Shown here: positions 26,301-39,342 of the stretch, piece after piece
Position numbering within the stretch: the stretch's first letter is position 1
How the letters are laid out: each line of letters opens with the position of its first letter
From: Baylisascaris procyonis
Taxonomy: Eukaryota; Nematoda; Chromadorea; Rhabditida; Ascarididae
Direction of reading: 5' to 3'
Assembly: GCA_037389465.1 (NCBI GenBank)
Contig: JAZARR010000250.1
Span: 5,138,001 to 5,202,000, forward strand
DNA: 64,000 nt
Notes under the pieces: generated by a model
The model's input: only the letters and a program-made list of their open reading frames with translations
Told to the model about the DNA's origin: nothing
Database searches by the model: none
Translations under genes and position numbers: made by a program

Positions 26301-27400
26301 TCGCTTCCCAATTTTGCGTCCTTACAAATCTTTGGTGTGCTTGTAATCTTGGCTTTTCTGGATTTATCCCCATACATTCATGATTGATACTAATGGTTTT
26401 GTGCAATTTATGATTTGTGTTATAACATTAAAATCGTATTAGAAATAAAACAGGTTGAATTGGACGATAAACCGTTCGTTTGATTGCAACAAATATTAAA
26501 ATCTATGAATGTCATTGTTTTTATCGCATTGCTGCATGATGAATGCTTGTGGATAATTAGAAATCAGATATTTGAAGAGTGACGTCATGCTAATAAAGGA
26601 TCTCTAATTCTCTAAATATTTTTCGATTAGTCATGTGCTATAATTATTTCTTTATCATTTTTATCTTTCAATGATAATGTGATAATTCTTGAGGATGAAT
26701 ATTTATGCAAACGTTTCTATAGAAGTGCTCATATGTGGAGAACAAAAAAGTGAAAAGTTTATGAAATCGAATGAAACAAAAGTAACAGAAAGTGTAATTG
26801 GTATCGAGTGATGCAATATGCAAATATAAGTGATAATTACAAGTGATAATTGAAATTGGTCAGCACTAGGCACGCGTAAGTAGGGCATCGGCGTCTCCTC
26901 CCTCTTCCTCTCTCTATCAGAATTTGCTCATGTTCCCTTATTTTTTCCTTTTCTGATGATCGTCCTCTAATTGAAATGACGACAACAACTATGTTCACTC
27001 GCATAGCGAATCCTCCCTCTAGGAAACATCGAATAAAATTATAATGTAACAAGAGCTATTTTTGATTTTTGAAGGTGCTATTTTTGAAAGTAACAAATGC
27101 CTCATATAAATATTTTGTGAAATTAACAAGAAAAATGCAGCAGGAGGTATTCGAATGCAATGCACATTCAGCCCTACTCTCACCTCACATAAGCAGTCGG
27201 TTCTGATAAAACAGATATGCGCAAATGTGTTCACCTAAGTTTCTATGTACGCAGCCAATACGGTAATCCATTGTTGTTTCATTCTTCAGTGTTCAGTGAT
27301 GTTCATATGGAAATGTGTTCGGTTGATAGGCGAATTATTGCTGTTGATAGTGATTAGTGAGGTAATATGCCTGTTGAAAGGTATAGACAGGGTAGAAACG
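23324..27400. other. Intergenic, no gene recognised
   Basis: About 4 kb of AT-rich DNA between the semaphorin and aldolase genes. Small frames such as 24041-24304 (plus) and 26168-26377 (minus) have no recognisable domain. The last few hundred bases should contain the aldolase promoter and 5' untranslated region; I cannot point to a core element. Confidence 0.5.
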
Positions 27401-30400
27401 ATGGTCGAGGTTGGTGGATCGTGGAAACCGGCTCTCTCTGCAACTCAGGAGAAGGAACTCCGAGAAATCGCTCAGAAATTGGTTGCACCGGGTAAAGGCA
27501 TTTTGGCTGCAGATGAAAGTACAGGTTAGGTATATTTCCTTTTATATTGTTTGTCTTTAATATCCAGCCTAGGCTATTGTCGGTGGGTTTTGAGACTTCC
27601 AGATGGTCCCATTGCGGGCATAAGGATCTGTTGTGTCTGTGGAATACATTGGCAGACCTGTGGTATGATACGAATGTGACCTGTTGTGACCTCAAGAGTG
27701 CGCGGCTGAGCAAGATTGAGAACAACTACGGAGGGAGACGATATGGAGGTCCTAAAGACATGCATAGGGGACTTCCCTCTCCTGCAGTCGTGATGCTTGG
27801 CCACATCGCACCCTGTGGTCGATACGTCGCACTCACCTTCACTTGTTTGTTTGATGGAGCAATAGGGTTTTAAAGAATTTTGAAAGGAATGGACTGCTGC
27901 AATTCTGAAAGCATTTTCCATAATTTACAAAAATGATGTTTAGGTCAATCTGCAATATGTGTTTATCATGTCACAATGGGTGAGTCACAATTGAATGACC
28001 ATCAAGTATTGTATTTGTCATCAATTTCACTGATTTTTTTCGCTAATATAGTGCATAAAAAAGTATGTTAGTCGTTTACTAAAAATTGTTTGTATTTGAT
28101 TGTCGAGAGAAGCTTAAAATTTGGATGGAAGCAGTTTTGCATTGTCTGGATTGTCAAGAAAACATTGTGGACTTTAGGTACAATCGGCAAACGATTGGCC
28201 ACAATCAACTTGGAGAACAATGTTGAGCACCGCCAGAAGTACCGTCAACTGTTGTTTACCACACCGAATCTTGGCGAGCATATTTCCGGCGTTATCCTTT
28301 TTGAGGAGACATTTAATCAGGTTGATTGACCTTCTTGAGCGATGCTTATATAAAGTAGAAGGATGAAGGGCTCAGGCTAAGCTCGCCTATATAAATTCAT
28401 CAAAAGAAGTTAGCAGTAATTCATTGCTGGATCTTCCATAATATCTTGTTGAGTTTATAAGCCCTAAAGGTTTAAAGTGCTTGCAACTTTCTAAAACCTC
28501 TCATTTTATTGCGATATTGAAGAAACATGCGATAGTGCAGCATTGCGAAAGTGGTATCCAATTTCAGAAAACAGACACAGGAGAACGATTCGTTGATGTG
28601 TTGAAGAAGGCGGGTGTTATTCCAGGAATTAAACTTGATCTCGGGGTTGTACCCCTCGCTGGAACGCTCGGTGAAGGCACCACTCAAGGTTGCTCAAATA
28701 TTTTAATTCACCCCTTCGTTATTGCAGGTTCTTGGACATTTGAATAAATGCAACTCTTTGGCATTGCTCGATCTTAGTGTTTTGAAAGTTCATCGACAAT
28801 GATGCACTGCATTGCAGCAATATATGGGTATTTTGCAAAACAGCACTCATTTTTTTACGTGAAAATGGATCATCGATTTACGCGTAAATTGACCTAACGG
28901 TCCTATTTAAGCTTGTAAACGAGCCAAAATTCGCTGTCCTTTTTCTTTTGTGAAGTAAAGTAAGGTTCGTGCAGTGATTTTTGAATCGTTCTGTATAAAA
29001 ATTGTACTGTGTGTTCTGCATCCGCTGGCCAACTACTACTTACGTCTCTTGTGAGTGATGCTAATTTAGTAAATAGGCGGTTGATCAAAATACGACGCTA
29101 ATCGAATTTAAGTTGAATAAGAACACATACGCAAATTCGTTTGCGCTTCTCATCGGAATCCATCCTGTTAGTTGTCTGTTTTGTTCATCTAAGTGGTTAG
29201 TGTTAAAAAAAAAGTGCTTTAACATTCTACCCAAACCTTCATGCCAGAAGAGCTAGCACGACATACGCTTTTTGCAATTGACAAGTGGATGCGAATTATG
29301 GGATGGAAGATCGTACTGTCGCGCATGTTATTCTACCAACTTTCTTTTAAGTACTTATTTCAACGGTTCTCATGTTAAAATAATCCGACGGACACATGCA
29401 TACACACAGACATGATGTCATCTGCACTCTTACAAAGCAAATTTGCCTAAGCCTATAATAAATAAGCCTACATTATGTTCGTTTAAATAATGCGTTGATG
29501 TTCGGTTGTTTTCTTAATTTCTTAGTTCTTGTCGGCTAATATCTTCGTTGCTTTCTGCACGTTTGCCAGTTATATATTTCGGCAGAATTTCAACATTTTA
29601 AGAGAACGAAAATCTTCTTCGTTCCGTTAACACGGTTTTATCGAGTGTTTCAGTACAGTGAAGTTTAATTAAATTAAATAATTGTTTAGGATTGGATAAT
29701 TTGGCAAAAAGAGCCGCCGAATTCAAGAAAGGTGGATGTGAGTTCGCGAAGTGGAGATGTGTACTTCATATTTCCTCACATACACCCTCACATTTGGCTC
29801 TGCTCGAGAATGCAAACGTGCTAGCGCGATATGCGTCAATCAGTCAACAAGCTGGACTTGTTCCAATCGTTGAACCTGAGGTATATTTCTTGTTTAAAAT
29901 TTAATTACTTTCACACTGATTCTTTTATTTATCAGTTTATTTTTTGTGTTGAAATGTTGTGCCGTTATGTGGAATTAGTATCGAATTTGACCAGGAGTGA
30001 ATCGAGTTCCAATTTCAGTACAAGAAGAAAAATAAAACTAAATTTTCCAAATATGCGGTCTGTTTGAATAGTAATGCATTAGACTATATCATTAATGAAG
30101 TTAAAGTAGGCTTCTTGGATAGAAATTAATACAGAATTTAGTATTCCCAGTGATCAATTCCAATTCTTACATTCCATTGAAAAGTCAACTCCCAGCACAA
30201 TATTGTGTTGTTTGGAAAGCGATCATTAGATCGTTATCATGTGCTTGAAATTGAAATAAGGGTAGAGACTGACTATTTTTGAAAGTTTTATAAAGGAAAT
30301 ATGATCCGTAATCGAAAGCAGTAAAAGCGTTATACTGAGGTATATTGACGTAAAGTACTTTATGTGCACAACGTTAGTATAGAGTATAGACCCAAATGAA

Positions 30401-32480
30401 TATGGTGCTGTCGGAAAACGAAATTGAGAAAAGAAAGAAAATTTTTTAAGGCAAAGACAAAAGTTGGATAGAGTCTTTTTTAACCCTTTTGGAGTACATT
30501 CGAACTGGCTTATTATCCCTTTTGAAGTACGGTCTCTGAAACGATTCTTACACCAAGCAACTTGCTTTGGTCTGCATATTCGTCGCTTATCTTTTGCGTG
30601 AACCTAGGAATCGCTGTTACCCGTCGAATTTGTACTTTCAATTTCAGGATTAGTCCTTTATTTTACTTTTTAGTGATTCCATTCCTCGTAGTTTCAAATC
30701 TAGTCAAAAGTTCGAAAGGAGATATGTTTTTGAATGGCATGGCTTGATGTTGGAGTAAAGAGGGGGAGAGAAAACTCTCAGGGGTCGTTGAGCGATTTGG
30801 TGTCGTTATTCGAATTTGAAGGTTCCAAAATCAACATTATGCATCTTTATTTGAATTTCTTTCCGGAATTATCAAAGATCAGCTGTTCTTGTTGATGTGA
30901 TTTTGTCTTTATGCATTCATTTTCATGATTGAAAGTGGAAAGTAACTTCCTGTCTTAAAGGTGATCACGGATTTAGTTAAGTGCTTGTAAAGAGATCTAT
31001 AATTTAGGTTCTTTGTGACGGTGATCATGATTTGGCACGTGCACAAAAGGTGACCGAACAAACATTGGCTTTTGTCTATAAAGCGCTAAATGACCACCAC
31101 GTGTACCTGGAAGGAAGTCTTCTAAAGCCCAATATGGTCACTCCTGGACAGGCCTACAACGGCAAGGTTCTCGTTTTGCATTGTAAATATTGATATTTGC
31201 AGCACTGAAGGCCGATCTAAAATTAAAGGCGCTGTTGTTCGAGTAGTCTTGGAAAATAGACTTTGCTTCCAGGCTAGATCCATCTTCATGTAGAATGCCG
31301 ACTTACATCTTATCAGCTCTGTCGAACTCCTTAGATCAGCGGGCCGTGTATAAAAAGCACAGTCCTATGTTAACAGAAATTTTCAAGACCTTCTTCGTTG
31401 CAGTTTGTCAGGAAAAGTGGAAGAGAGCATTTAGACACTGAAATGTCCTAAATAAATTTCATAAACGAAATTGAAAAGAATGACATCTCAAGATCAAAGA
31501 AGCTGATATCTACTTTGACGGTACTTAAAAAGATTCAAAATACTGTCGAACTCGTGTAATCTGAAGATTTCCTTACAGATTTTGTAATTTTCGTTGTTCT
31601 GGGAGTTTCAGTTTTCTTTATGAGATTTCAATGGTATGAAGTTCTTACGGTTAACGTATATGAATCTTTACAGGTAACACATGAAGAAATAGCCGAAGCG
31701 ACGGTGCGTACACTTCTACGGACTGTGCCAGCCGCTGTGCCTGGTATTGTTTTTCTCTCAGGCGGTCAGTCGGAGCTGGATGCCACCGCTAATTTGAATG
31801 CTATTAACAGAGTACCTGGACTTAAACCATGGAGACTTTCGTTCAGGTGAGCTGTCCTGACAGGAGCGATTTTATATTTTCTAATTTTATCTCACGTTTT
31901 ATTTAGAAGGTGCTGACTGATTAATTGCTAATGTTACTAAAGATAGATCTATTCAAAAATAAACTGCCGAGCGGCAACACAACGAAAATTGAGAGGGATT
32001 TGTTTGAGATTTTCAATCGATATTCTCTAGCATGCGCCAGTGCTGTGAACCATTAACACTGTGGTACTCTTTTATCAGCGCATCGGTTCAGATAGTTTTC
32101 CGCACCTGCCTTTTGAAGGAGCGTTAGTCATATGTAGACGTGGACCTAATAATCTGACAAGCCTAACGAAACACGTTCGAGTATATAGACGACCACATAT
32201 CAAATCTTCCGGGATCTCTGACGCAAAATGTTTTGCCTGTTACGGTTCTGGTTTGAAAGTGAAAATTTGAACATGTCAATTTGAAGAAATTTTTAGCTAT
32301 GGACGTGCACTACAGGCATCAGTATTAAAGGCGTGGGCTGGCAAGAACGTAGATACTGGTCAGAAGGCTCTTATTGTGAGGGGAAAAGCGAACGGTCTTG
32401 CTACAGATGGTAAATATGAAGGCGAAGAAGCAGCCTCAACAGCTGCCGAGTCTCTTTTCGTTGCGAAACATAGCTATTAG
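27401..32480 (+). CDS. Fructose-bisphosphate aldolase, class I
   Basis: Cytosolic glycolytic and gluconeogenic enzyme cleaving fructose-1,6-bisphosphate through a Schiff base. Exons: 27401-27524, 28178-28320, 28568-28688, 29690-29880, 31008-31166, 31674-31846, 32297-32480; all GT/AG with phases that join exactly, giving 364 residues, the usual family length. Visible landmarks: ILAADEST with the active-site Asp near residue 38, EFAKWR with Lys near 150, VEPE, the Schiff-base Lys in [10 protein letters not shown] near 233, LSGGQSE for phosphate binding, and the conserved C-terminal Tyr (KHSY). The Met at 27401 was chosen because the protein then starts where family members do. An in-frame ATG at 27245 would add a hydrophobic 52-residue leader and is probably untranslated. 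CAG/GGTAG just before the start could be a splice acceptor. Confidence 0.97.
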
Positions 32481-32593
32481 AGCGTCGATGGCCGATTTCA
32501 CTTGCGCTGTCTCCACTTTTTTTAAAACCTAAATTTGTTGAAGATTTGCTCAGTTTGTGCATCTTTTTTTATCGGTTCAAGCTTGATTTTACT

Positions 32594-32599
32594 AATAAA
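32594..32599 (+). promoter_or_regulatory. AATAAA polyadenylation signal of aldolase
   Basis: Canonical hexamer 114 bases after the aldolase stop codon, in AT-rich sequence, the first good candidate downstream. Confidence 0.6.
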
Positions 32600-34162
32600 T
32601 CTATCGGAGTAATGATGCATCATGATACGTGATTGCGGTTACGGTCATTATTGGAGGTGATGAAAAGTTTTCGTGTCGAATGTTCACAGTTTCCAACTGT
32701 CATACGATGCAGCGATGACCTTCAAAAACGTGCCAAGTCGTCACATAATATGGTACTTAATATACTCGGAAAAGTCGGACTGCTCAAAAAGCGATTAAAA
32801 CTTCTAGCACCAAGTAGGCGTTGAGGTATTTTGCTAGTCAGCATGCGGAACCGCATGAAATAAGCGGACGGTTGCATTGGAGTAACGATCAGAAGATTAC
32901 GAAGACCCCGAGGATAGGATTGCTTTATGTAAAGGAAAAGAGGGAGGGAAAAGGGAAATGGAAGCGGCCGCTATTGCGAAGATCACAATCCACCAGCATC
33001 CGGCCACACGTAGCCTTTAAACATCTGGCCACTTCGAGTAAAAAGCCGCACATGGATAAAGTACAGTACAGATGCGATGTCGCTGTGATATGATAATTGA
33101 GGTTTCTATAACGTTACAAGGAAGTTTTACCTTAACGTAGACGAGATCTTCCTCTCTCCTGACTTGATCATCAGGAACATGCGAAAGTCATTTGGTTAAC
33201 TACTTCAAAACATACTGAAATTCAAAAGAAGGGTGCAGACTACATACCCATGACACCGTATAATTCACCTTCTTCAAGTTCATACGAGGTGTCCTGTCAA
33301 CGAGAGGTGCCTATGCGATATCGGCACGTCCCTTCATCCTTCGATTTACAAGGCCATAAATTTTATAAGCGCAAGACATAACTGAGCTCACTGCTTGTTG
33401 GTACAACGTGCAATTCCGTGCCTCTCCGGACCATGCCCTTACTTTCTTCAGGATTGAATCCAACGTCCTCCTCCTCCCCCAACAATGCAATACTCTTTCC
33501 CCCAGACTCAGGAAAACTTCCAGGCTTCCAATCGCTCCTTCTAAACCGCATAGTTGTCACAAACCCCTCCTACGCTACTTCCTCGTCTTTATCACAAAGT
33601 TTTAAACGTTTCAATGGAAAAAGTCGCACATTTGGAAGAACGCAAAAAACCTTTATTGCAAATTACAAGCGGTCGACATAATCTAATATATGTGTTCTAC
33701 GTTCATTGGAACCCTCCAGCCTTTGGTTTGTATCCGAGTTTATATGCGACTCCCTCGTAGGCTGGCGAATCGTTGAACATCACCATACGCGATGCATCAG
33801 CCGAACGAGGCCGCTGCGAAATCTGAAACAAACTGCGCTATTGAACATGCCTACAAGAGGGTCATTCTTTGATCAAACAATGACACCACATCGAACAACA
33901 CAATTTGCTTGAATAGGCGCCCTATCTCAACAGCGAAATCTATCTCAGATGACAAAAAAGACACCTCCCTTTCCCGTTACAAATTCTAAACCCTCCAGAA
34001 AAGAACTCTCAACTCGAAGAAACAATGGCCAGTTAGATACGAAAAGATATGCGCCACTAGTGTCGTGAACAAACGTGATAATCAACGGTATCGTAGATGA
34101 CATCATCTCTTCCTCTTGCTCATCATCTTCACAAACAGATGAAACGGAGGGAAAGACGAATG
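32600..34162. other. Intergenic, no gene recognised
   Basis: Region between convergent aldolase and CISD3 genes. Several overlapping short frames (for example 32821-33093 plus, 33363-33560 minus) have fair base composition but no motif, no good splice pairs and no family resemblance that I recognise. Confidence 0.45.
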
Positions 34163-36257
34163 TCACGGAACATGGGTAGCTTCCTCTTCTCCCTCTTCCT
34201 CCCTCCTCCTGAAGGTTGATATGCCACAACGGAAAAAACTGCAAACCTTCCTGTGTGTTCCATCACATAAAGGTCGGTTGTCGGTTTGCTTACACTGACA
34301 TAACACATAATCGGCTGTCTTTTCCACTTCAAACATAACCGGTCTCAGCATTGTTATGCCATCCCTTCGGTGCGAGCCATCGCACCAAGGCTGCAAGCTG
34401 CTCATTATCAAAGCAATAGTTATATATATATTCCTTCGCTGGGATACAACTACGTAAGCCGCACTCCAAGTGAAGGTGCTGGAGATGAGGTTGGACTAAT
34501 TTGTGGAGTTGTGTTTGAGACCCACTTGACTTGTTGCTTCGCATTTATAGCCCTTCGGTTTACAATCGATAGGACTGCTTCAATTGTGCAAAACCTCAAT
34601 CTACCGACGAATCTATGAGTATTGCGAGTGTATTTAGCGAGAAATGTAACACTAGAAATCTGCAGACTCGTCGGTGCACTAAAGATCTCGGTGAGGCGTT
34701 CATCATGAATTCATCTAAGCATGCGGCAAGAAATTAAGCATCAGAAATCCTGAAATCCCAAACGCAACTGCACTCCTGCATGCAGAAAACCAAATCCTAC
34801 TTCTCCATGCTCGGAAATCTATATCTCTGAAATCTCACAGTGACCTGCAAACTTCTGAACAAAACAGCGCTAAGCGTCCAAGAAACCCTACCCTTGCTGG
34901 TTTGGTTTTGCGGAAGAGTTACTACCGGAATCTCCATGCTTCGAGATTGCCAGGTGACGAATTGAGCGTCTCTAAGCAAGATACCGCAATGGAGTGCTTT
35001 AACGAAGATATTATACTACAATTCGTGCCTTTGAGGTGGAAAACTTCCAGCTGCGGTGGCAACTAATGCTTTGAAGCGACAATGTCACACACCGTAATCA
35101 AAAGTGACATGCACCATGTTTCACGTTTCCCAGGTTTACAATTTACACCTTACCAGTGGATAAACTGATAAGATCCTCAAACTTAAGCAGTGAATCGAGA
35201 ATACAAGGTATGTGACGAAGTTACTCACATAATGCACCTGGCTATGTACAAAATGTTTCAAATTGATTCCAAAAATTAAAGTTTAGTTTCCGGATTTACG
35301 CAATGTCACTAATAAGGCTACTTAAACAGTTCAATACCACTTGAGGCACTGAGCAGAACTCTCTGAGAAACTTCCTTTTCATGCTAGATGAACCACAAGA
35401 CATCAAGTTTTTTTATTGTAGGGGTAAGAGTCTTGCTGCAATCCAATAGTATAGTGGGAAGTGCCATGATAGGTACAATGAAAGGCTGGCAAGAGTTGAG
35501 CGCCTCAAACAGCCTCTACATGACAGCACTTTCGCCAACTGATAGATAATTTTGCATCAAGCACAAAAATCTAGATCCCTCAGAGGTGCAAGGACGGAAC
35601 GATGTGATCTTTGAAAAACTAGTGCTGCCCAACCAAAAGTGGCCATGAGATCGGGGACCTTTAAACTTCAGCTTGGTTATGAGCACTAACTCACCTACTT
35701 TGGAAGTTCTTTTCGAGTAGTTTAATTTAGTTTGTACGGCGCTTATGAAAACTGTCCTTACCGAGATTTTCTGATAAGGAAAACTTGTTGTAGTGAATTG
35801 AGAAAGAGATCAGTAAGGGCATGAAAAGTAACCTTGACGCTTTTCGACCTAATTTATCAAACTACAGTGGGAGTGTCGAAAAAACAGCAAACATTTAACA
35901 AAAATTATTACTTGTCAGCGTTTGATGAGACCGTTATTCTCTCGCTTCCTCTTTTTTGAGAAATGGGCAATTTCGCGAAAATTTGATTTTATTTTAAAGA
36001 ATTCAGATTTTTGACAATTCATGCCTAACTATGTTTTAATTATCTGCTCAATGTTTGGCTTGTATGATAGCAATGCGAACCTGATTAACGGAATGACCAC
36101 AGGAGCACCACGAGTATCGTTTTCCAGCCTCGAGTCGAACCTTAATCGGCTTTTTAGCTGCATCGATCCCTTTCATTGGAAGCATTTCCGCCGAGGGATT
36201 TTCGATTCGAAAGCCTGAACTCTTTGCGCGTACCGACAAATATCGCAACTGAAACAA
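34163..36257 (-). CDS. Mitochondrial CDGSH iron-sulfur protein, CISD3 type
   Basis: Two exons, 36081-36257 and 34163-34390, joined in phase 0 across a 1.7-kb intron, giving 134 residues (CISD3 is about 127). Each of two motifs has the full C-x-C-x2-(S/T)-x3-P-x-CDG-(S/T)-H pattern that binds one [2Fe-2S] cluster: Cys51, Cys53, Cys62, His66 and Cys90, Cys92, Cys101, His105. The N-terminus (MFQLRYLSVRAKSSGFR) is basic and lacks acidic residues, like a mitochondrial import signal, as known for CISD3 (MiNT) in the matrix. EAGKRYSWCSCG before the first motif is also CISD3-like. The intron cuts the first cluster motif between Gln59 and Pro60. After THRK the Arg/Glu-rich end could instead be intron read-through, because AAG/GTTTGC is a possible donor. 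Confidence 0.93.
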
Positions 36258-39129
36258 TAGTTTTAGACTTGGGAAGAAAAAGACTAGTGCCCAAAAGTGT
36301 TACCTTCTTTTCCTGATGCCAATGCCTTCGATATAAAGAAGTAATCTCAATTAGTTTTCAAAATCAGTGTTGTATTACTAAATTACTTTAAAGATAAGTA
36401 TTTGAGATGATGAGTGAATGGGAGCAAATTGTGCCTTTGATAAATATTTTCCAATATTTATTAATATTCGTTGACGTATAATTGGTTTTTTCTTTTTCTG
36501 CAAATTAAACAATGATATATTAAAGTTCAAAGATGCTATCTTTCAAGCTCTATACAAAGACAAAACACTTCAACAATACATCAACTGAGCAGACAAATAA
36601 TAGAGTGGGCACACTTATGTTTTACTCATTTCTGTCATCGGATCCACTTCCTCCCACCTCTTCCTAAACCGCCTCCCAGTATGACTCATCCTGGATGGGC
36701 CACACAGCTGGATCACCTTCTCTTCCCACAAACACAAACACCCTCTTTCAGCAGTAGTGATCTTCGCCAGTAACAAAAAACAACAATCATAATCGGAGCA
36801 CTTATTAAACCTATGGGTTCCTGATGTTATTGGCTTTTACCTAGAGATTAAAACCTTAATTCTCAAGTTTCCAGCAAAAATTATTCAACGACGGATACGC
36901 CGAAAATGCTGAGGCAATAGGTCCTCGAAAACCTCTCTGAATATAGGTGGAGATCTATCAGTCAAACGTGAGAACAAGTGGTATTTAGGTGTTGAAAACT
37001 GTAAGAAGGGTTCGCACTTAAGAATGAAGCTCACATTCCGTTCAGAATGCCCGACAATCCTCAACGCAAATTTGGTGCAAACGAAAGGCCGAAAGTTCGG
37101 GTTTCTAGTTGAGGTTTATTCTCTATTCCATATGAAATGGCATCTTCAGTCGAAAATTTAAATTCCCGTAGCGTAAAACATTTGAGAACATACCGTGTTC
37201 GTTGCAGACGTTGGTAGATTCCTGGTTAGCATCGCTCTCAGCGCTGAAAGATTATTTATTCTTCTAATGTGCAAATCGATAAAAGCCGGGCAGACGGCAT
37301 TCAAGTGTAGATAATTGTACTTTTAATTTCTTTAGGCATCCCTCATCTGTCTCCCCGCTTAAACGCATATCCTTCTTACTAGGCAATTCTCGCGATGAAA
37401 GAATTGTTGGCAACTGAAAAAACTAAAAAACCTATAACAGTTAACTAAGCTGATGGTATTATACACATCCAAAAACCAACAATGCATCACGGCTAGCGTG
37501 ATGGGGAATAAACGGCGCAAGTGGCCTAGCGCAGGCGACAACGCAAAGACGAAACAACGTATGCATATTTCTAGAGACGACACTCTCTACAAAAACCGTT
37601 AAATCCCGTTTCCAGAAACACGCCTCACTGAAATGGTAAAGCCTCCCCTCCACACCCTCCATTTCCCACTGGTTACCACAAAACATCCAGCAACCAACAA
37701 AGCTCCAAAGATTTCAGAAAAGTGTCTACACTCCTTACTTCAGAATGTCATTAAATTACAATTTTCATAAAACAAGAGCCCTTAACGTTGAAAATCGAGA
37801 TTTTAAGCAGTTATAGGTTACGTATGAGCCTGGTATTACGAAAGAAAGAACAGAGCAAATGCTGCATTTGATAGAATAAAAAGATATAAAGAAGTCATTC
37901 CAGAAAATGACAGTAAGACGTTTTACAAAGTAGCGTAATGCCTTCCGCCCAGTAAGCATACTGATTACCTGCCATCGTTTCAAGACCCTTTTGATCTATT
38001 GCAGTTCTAAATTCATGAGGATTCTTCACAAACATCATCTAATATTGTATGAATATTACACGTCCGTTTCTCTTGCATACTTGTGCTTTTTAAAGTTCAC
38101 TTCTGTGTGTGCCATGTCTCTTCGAAAAGTCCTCTATGCGTTTATCGGTAATCCATATAGTTAAGGAACGCGATCCATATAGTACCGGTTGATGCACATT
38201 GTGTAGAACGGACCATCATTGGCAAGCAGTGTCATACAATCGCAAAACAACAAGAGGGCTGATCGTTAAACCTCAATTGAAATGCAGAATGGAGGTAAGT
38301 ATTGCAAGCCGGCATTTATGGGAACAAATATTTTATTAACAAATCATTTATACGAGCAATTTCTGAATGTGGGGATGCCGTAAGAAATTTTGTATAATTA
38401 AGTTAGGAAGGCACGAACGTTAACCAGCGTGTTGATATCAATTTTATTCTTATTGTTTTGAGGTTCTAACAAAGTATGTGACTAGAGAAGCGAAAAAAAT
38501 GACCGTTGCTTGTGCATAATTTTTTTTCACTGTAAAATATAAACTACAATGAAATACTTCCACTCTTGATTTATTGTTCTATTGCACACTTGCGGTGAAC
38601 ATTAGAGAGAGCAAGGAAAATGGATACCGCTGTGGAAGCAGCCAAAAAATGGCAGCGGAAGAGCAGTTCTACCTGTACGGCAAATTAAGCTATAATCGAC
38701 GATCGTATGCAGTTATCGTCAGCTCTTTCTAGTATTTTATTTAAGTCAATTCCTATCCTCGATTCGATATTTTTATGAATTTCACATCCGTTCATAAAAT
38801 TTGAGAATAAATCACTCATATTTTCTTTGTTTTGGCTGAGGGGATTTCTTATTCTTTTAGCTTTACAGCAATCTAATTTCTGCATTCGGATGCTCATATA
38901 GCTTTTGAGCGTTTCGGTTTCCTGTTTTTATGCTTTTTTAAAATAATATCTGCGAGAAAGTACATAAAAAAGAAACAAAATTTCCGTGTCGCTGGAAATA
39001 ATTATGCAAATTAAATGCATCGAAAAATGAGTTTGCGTCTTGGAATTCTTTTGCGAAATCGCATTTCTAAAATATTATTAATAATATATTTCGAATGGTC
39101 ATTCTTATTTTGCAACAGTTCATTCTTAA
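36258..39129. other. Intergenic, no gene recognised
   Basis: Upstream of CISD3 and downstream of the retroposon. Open frames at 37359-37983 and 38685-38897 (minus) have no recognisable domain. The first 300 bases should hold the CISD3 promoter. Confidence 0.45.
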
Positions 39130-39342
39130 CGAACGAACGAACGAACGGCTTTATTGAGAAATAAAGAAACATACATAGTATGTAAAGAGATGCATTGACG
39201 ATAATGACAAAGGGTTCTGAGCAAATGAAAACACCGATCACAAAAGAAGGTTGAAACGAGAGGGAAGATCAAAAGTGCACATATTCAAGTAGCGTCACTG
39301 AAGTAACACTGGCAACATGGCCAAAGCAAGACAAAGCATTCA

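Noticed and set aside
26168..26377. Minus-strand frame starting MYGDKSRKAKITS
   Set aside because: It looks somewhat coding and is followed by GTGTTA, but there is no partner exon and no family resemblance.
38685..38897. Minus-strand frame near the retroposon 3' end, considered as part of the element
   Set aside because: It lies beyond the TTCG tail that ends the element and does not resemble reverse-transcriptase sequence.
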